Of a stretch of DNA of 8,285 bases, positions 6,893 through 8,285 are shown in pieces; within the stretch, counting starts at the first letter, position 1; each line of letters opens with the position of its first letter. A program made the translations under genes and the position numbers. The notes under the pieces are model-generated. The model ran no database searches. It was not told the DNA's origin and saw only the letters and a program-made list of their open reading frames with translations. Origin of the DNA: Vicinamibacteria bacterium (GTDB lineage: Bacteria; Acidobacteriota; Vicinamibacteria; Vicinamibacterales; 2-12-FULL-66-21); the NCBI GenBank assembly GCA_025937075.1, contig JAICSD010000185.1, positions 1 to 8,285 on the forward strand, in the 5' to 3' direction.

Positions 6893-8218
6893 ATGCAGAG
6901 CTCTGACGACAAGAAGGTCGACCGCCGAACGTTCATTCAGACCGCCGGGGTCGTCGCAGGCAGCGCGATTGCCTCGTCGGCGCTGTCGTACGACCGCATC
7001 CTGGGCGCGAACGACCGGATCGCGCTCGGGCACATCGGCATCGGCAACCGGGGCAGCGGCCTCCACAAGATGGCGTCGCGACTCAAAGACAAGTACAACG
7101 TCGAGACCGTCGCGGTGTGCGATCTGTGGAAGAACAACCGCGAGCGCGCCGCGACGAGGACGACGGAGTACTACGGCCGAGCGCCGAAGGCCGTGCAGCA
7201 TCCCGACGAGCTGCTGGCGATGAAAGACGTCGACGCGGTGTTCATCGCGACGCCCGAGCACTCGCATTCGCCGATACTGAAGAAGACCGCCGAGGCCGGC
7301 AAGCACGCCTATTGCGAGAAGCCGATGGGCAACGTGCTGGAGGAAGTGAAGGCGGCGCGCGATGCGGTCAAGCAGCGCAACCTCGTCGTGCAGATTGGGA
7401 CGCAGCATCGCAGCGAGCCGTATCAGCTCGCGGCGCGCGAGATGCTGCGCACGGGCGTCCTCGGCGACGTCAGCAAGTACGAGATCGTGTGGAACTACAA
7501 CGGGCCGCGGTGGCGCGGACGTCCGGAGGTGAAGCTGATTCGCCCGGAGGACACGGACTGGAAGACATGGCTGATGACGAAACCGGATCGTCCGTTCGAT
7601 CCGCAGCTGTACTTCGAGTTCCGTCTCTATCGGGAATTCTCGAGCGGCATCCCCGATCAGTGGATGAGCCACGGGATCGATCTCGTCCACTTCTTCATGA
7701 ACGAGACGCCGCCGCGCTCGATCGTGTCGCACGGCGGCGTGTTCGCGTGGCACGACGGGCGCCAGAACCCCGACACGTTCCAGGCGCTCGTCGAGTACCC
7801 GACCTTCCTCGTGAGCTATTCGACGAGCTTCGGCAACGACTGCGACAGCTTCTCGCGCATCATGGGGAAGAAGGCGACGCTCATCAACATCGGCGGGGAA
7901 GGCAGCCCGCGCTGGAAGGTCGTCGACGAGAAGGGGAACCACGAGGACAACCCGACGATCGACCGCGCCGAGCGCTGGGTCACCCTCCCCGGCGACGACA
8001 AGCCCGGCCCGATCAACATCGGCGACGAAGACCTGTCACACCAGTCGAACTGGTTCGAGTGCATGCGGAGCGGAAACAAGAAGACGCACGCCACCGTCGA
8101 CAACGGCTTCCTGCACGCCGTTGCCGTCATCATGGCCGCGCAGTCGTACTGGCAGGGAAAGCGGCTGTACTACGATTCAGCGGCGGAGCAGATCAGCGAC
8201 AGCGCCCCGACACACTGA
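6893..8218 (+). CDS. Tat-exported Gfo/Idh/MocA-family NAD(P)-dependent oxidoreductase
   Basis: A 441-residue protein (447 if started at 6875). It starts with a twin-arginine signal: DRRTFIQTAG (residues 10-19) followed by the hydrophobic stretch VVAGSAIASSAL, so it should be folded with its cofactor before export. Next is a Rossmann domain with GIGNRG (49-54), AVCDLW (74-79), VFIATPEHSHSP (117-127) and the family's EKP motif (Glu142-Lys143-Pro144, Lys being the expected catalytic/cofactor residue). The C-terminal alpha/beta domain has DQWMSHGIDLVHFFM with His260, Asp263 and His266, the expected substrate-binding His region. Members oxidise or reduce sugars, inositols and glycosides; glycosidase family GH109 is a related Tat/exported branch using redox chemistry, but its HG-x-GP motif is HGIDL here, so I do not assign GH109 activity. 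The gene starts 26 bases after the receptor stop, so co-expression is likely, and the protein may modify what the receptor imports. The exact substrate is unknown. Confidence 0.9.
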   Translation: MQSSDDKKVDRRTFIQTAGVVAGSAIASSALSYDRILGANDRIALGHIGIGNRGSGLHKMASRLKDKYNVETVAVCDLWKNNRERAATRTTEYYGRAPKAVQHPDELLAMKDVDAVFIATPEHSHSPILKKTAEAGKHAYCEKPMGNVLEEVKAARDAVKQRNLVVQIGTQHRSEPYQLAAREMLRTGVLGDVSKYEIVWNYNGPRWRGRPEVKLIRPEDTDWKTWLMTKPDRPFDPQLYFEFRLYREFSSGIPDQWMSHGIDLVHFFMNETPPRSIVSHGGVFAWHDGRQNPDTFQALVEYPTFLVSYSTSFGNDCDSFSRIMGKKATLINIGGEGSPRWKVVDEKGNHEDNPTIDRAERWVTLPGDDKPGPINIGDEDLSHQSNWFECMRSGNKKTHATVDNGFLHAVAVIMAAQSYWQGKRLYYDSAAEQISDSAPTH

Positions 8219-8285
8219 CGTCTTCTGGCGGACGGTGGCAGGCGGACGGTGGACGCCATCGGCCGCCGGGCCGCCGTCTTCCGGA
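8219..8285. repeat. Short GC-rich intergenic tail with two small tandem duplications
   Basis: After the oxidoreductase stop, GGCGGACGGTGG occurs twice (8227-8238 and 8241-8252, period 14) and GGCCGCCG occurs twice back to back (8261-8268 and 8269-8276). GACGGTGG at 8245-8252 could pair with CCGCCGTC at 8271-8278 (one G-U pair) across an 18-base loop. The hairpin is followed by TTCCGGA, not a T-run, so it is a weak terminator candidate at best. No gene is visible before the window ends. Confidence 0.45.

Noticed and set aside
6698..7942. A 414-codon minus-strand open frame across the receptor end and the oxidoreductase.
   Set aside because: It spans two well-supported plus-strand genes and their junction, and its product is low-complexity Arg/Val/Leu/His without motifs; this is a shadow of GC-rich third positions.
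6893..8218. Calling the Tat oxidoreductase a GH109 alpha-N-acetylgalactosaminidase.
   Set aside because: The overall layout is similar, but the GH109-type HG-x-GP segment reads HGIDL here; the evidence supports only the broad Gfo/Idh/MocA family.

Overview
The window is GC-rich, and every gene in it lies on the plus strand, with almost no non-coding DNA. The best clue to the organism is the 1149-residue outer-membrane receptor, in which a carboxypeptidase-regulatory-like domain precedes a TonB plug and barrel. Such Oar-like receptors, next to Tat-exported Gfo/Idh/MocA oxidoreductases, YtcJ-type amidohydrolases and SDR/DapA-like pairs, are typical of soil Acidobacteriota, possibly Vicinamibacteria. 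This placement is inferred from gene style; there is no marker gene here. No RNA gene, mobile element or CRISPR array was seen.

Layout. (1) 2-559: the C-terminal part of an NAD-dependent epimerase/dehydratase-like SDR, cut by the left edge. (2) 559-1623: a DapA (dihydrodipicolinate synthase)-superfamily lyase/aldolase whose start shares one base with the SDR stop. (3) 1617-3350: an exported amidohydrolase-family-3 protein that overlaps the aldolase gene by 7 bases. These three look like one translationally coupled operon. (4) 3351-3416: the only real intergenic gap before the last gene. It holds a candidate sigma-70 promoter, a 6+6 inverted repeat covering the -35 box, a repeated half-site and a strong Shine-Dalgarno. 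(5) 3417-6866: the TonB-dependent receptor. (6) 6893 (or 6875)-8218: a Tat-exported Gfo/Idh/MocA oxidoreductase directly after the receptor. (7) 8219-8285: a short GC-rich tail with two small tandem duplications and no gene.

Working model (inference). The receptor imports a ligand across the outer membrane, and two exported enzymes (a metal-dependent hydrolase and an NAD(P)-dependent oxidoreductase) modify it in the periplasm. The SDR and the Schiff-base aldolase then degrade the product, perhaps a sugar acid or related 2-oxo acid, in the cytoplasm. The substrate cannot be read from the sequence. The most unusual points are an SDR fragment with Cys where the catalytic Lys is expected, a DapA-like enzyme that keeps Tyr and Lys but lacks the substrate-carboxylate Arg, a receptor whose mature form has exactly six cysteines in three close pairs, and a palindrome over the -35 element of the receptor promoter.
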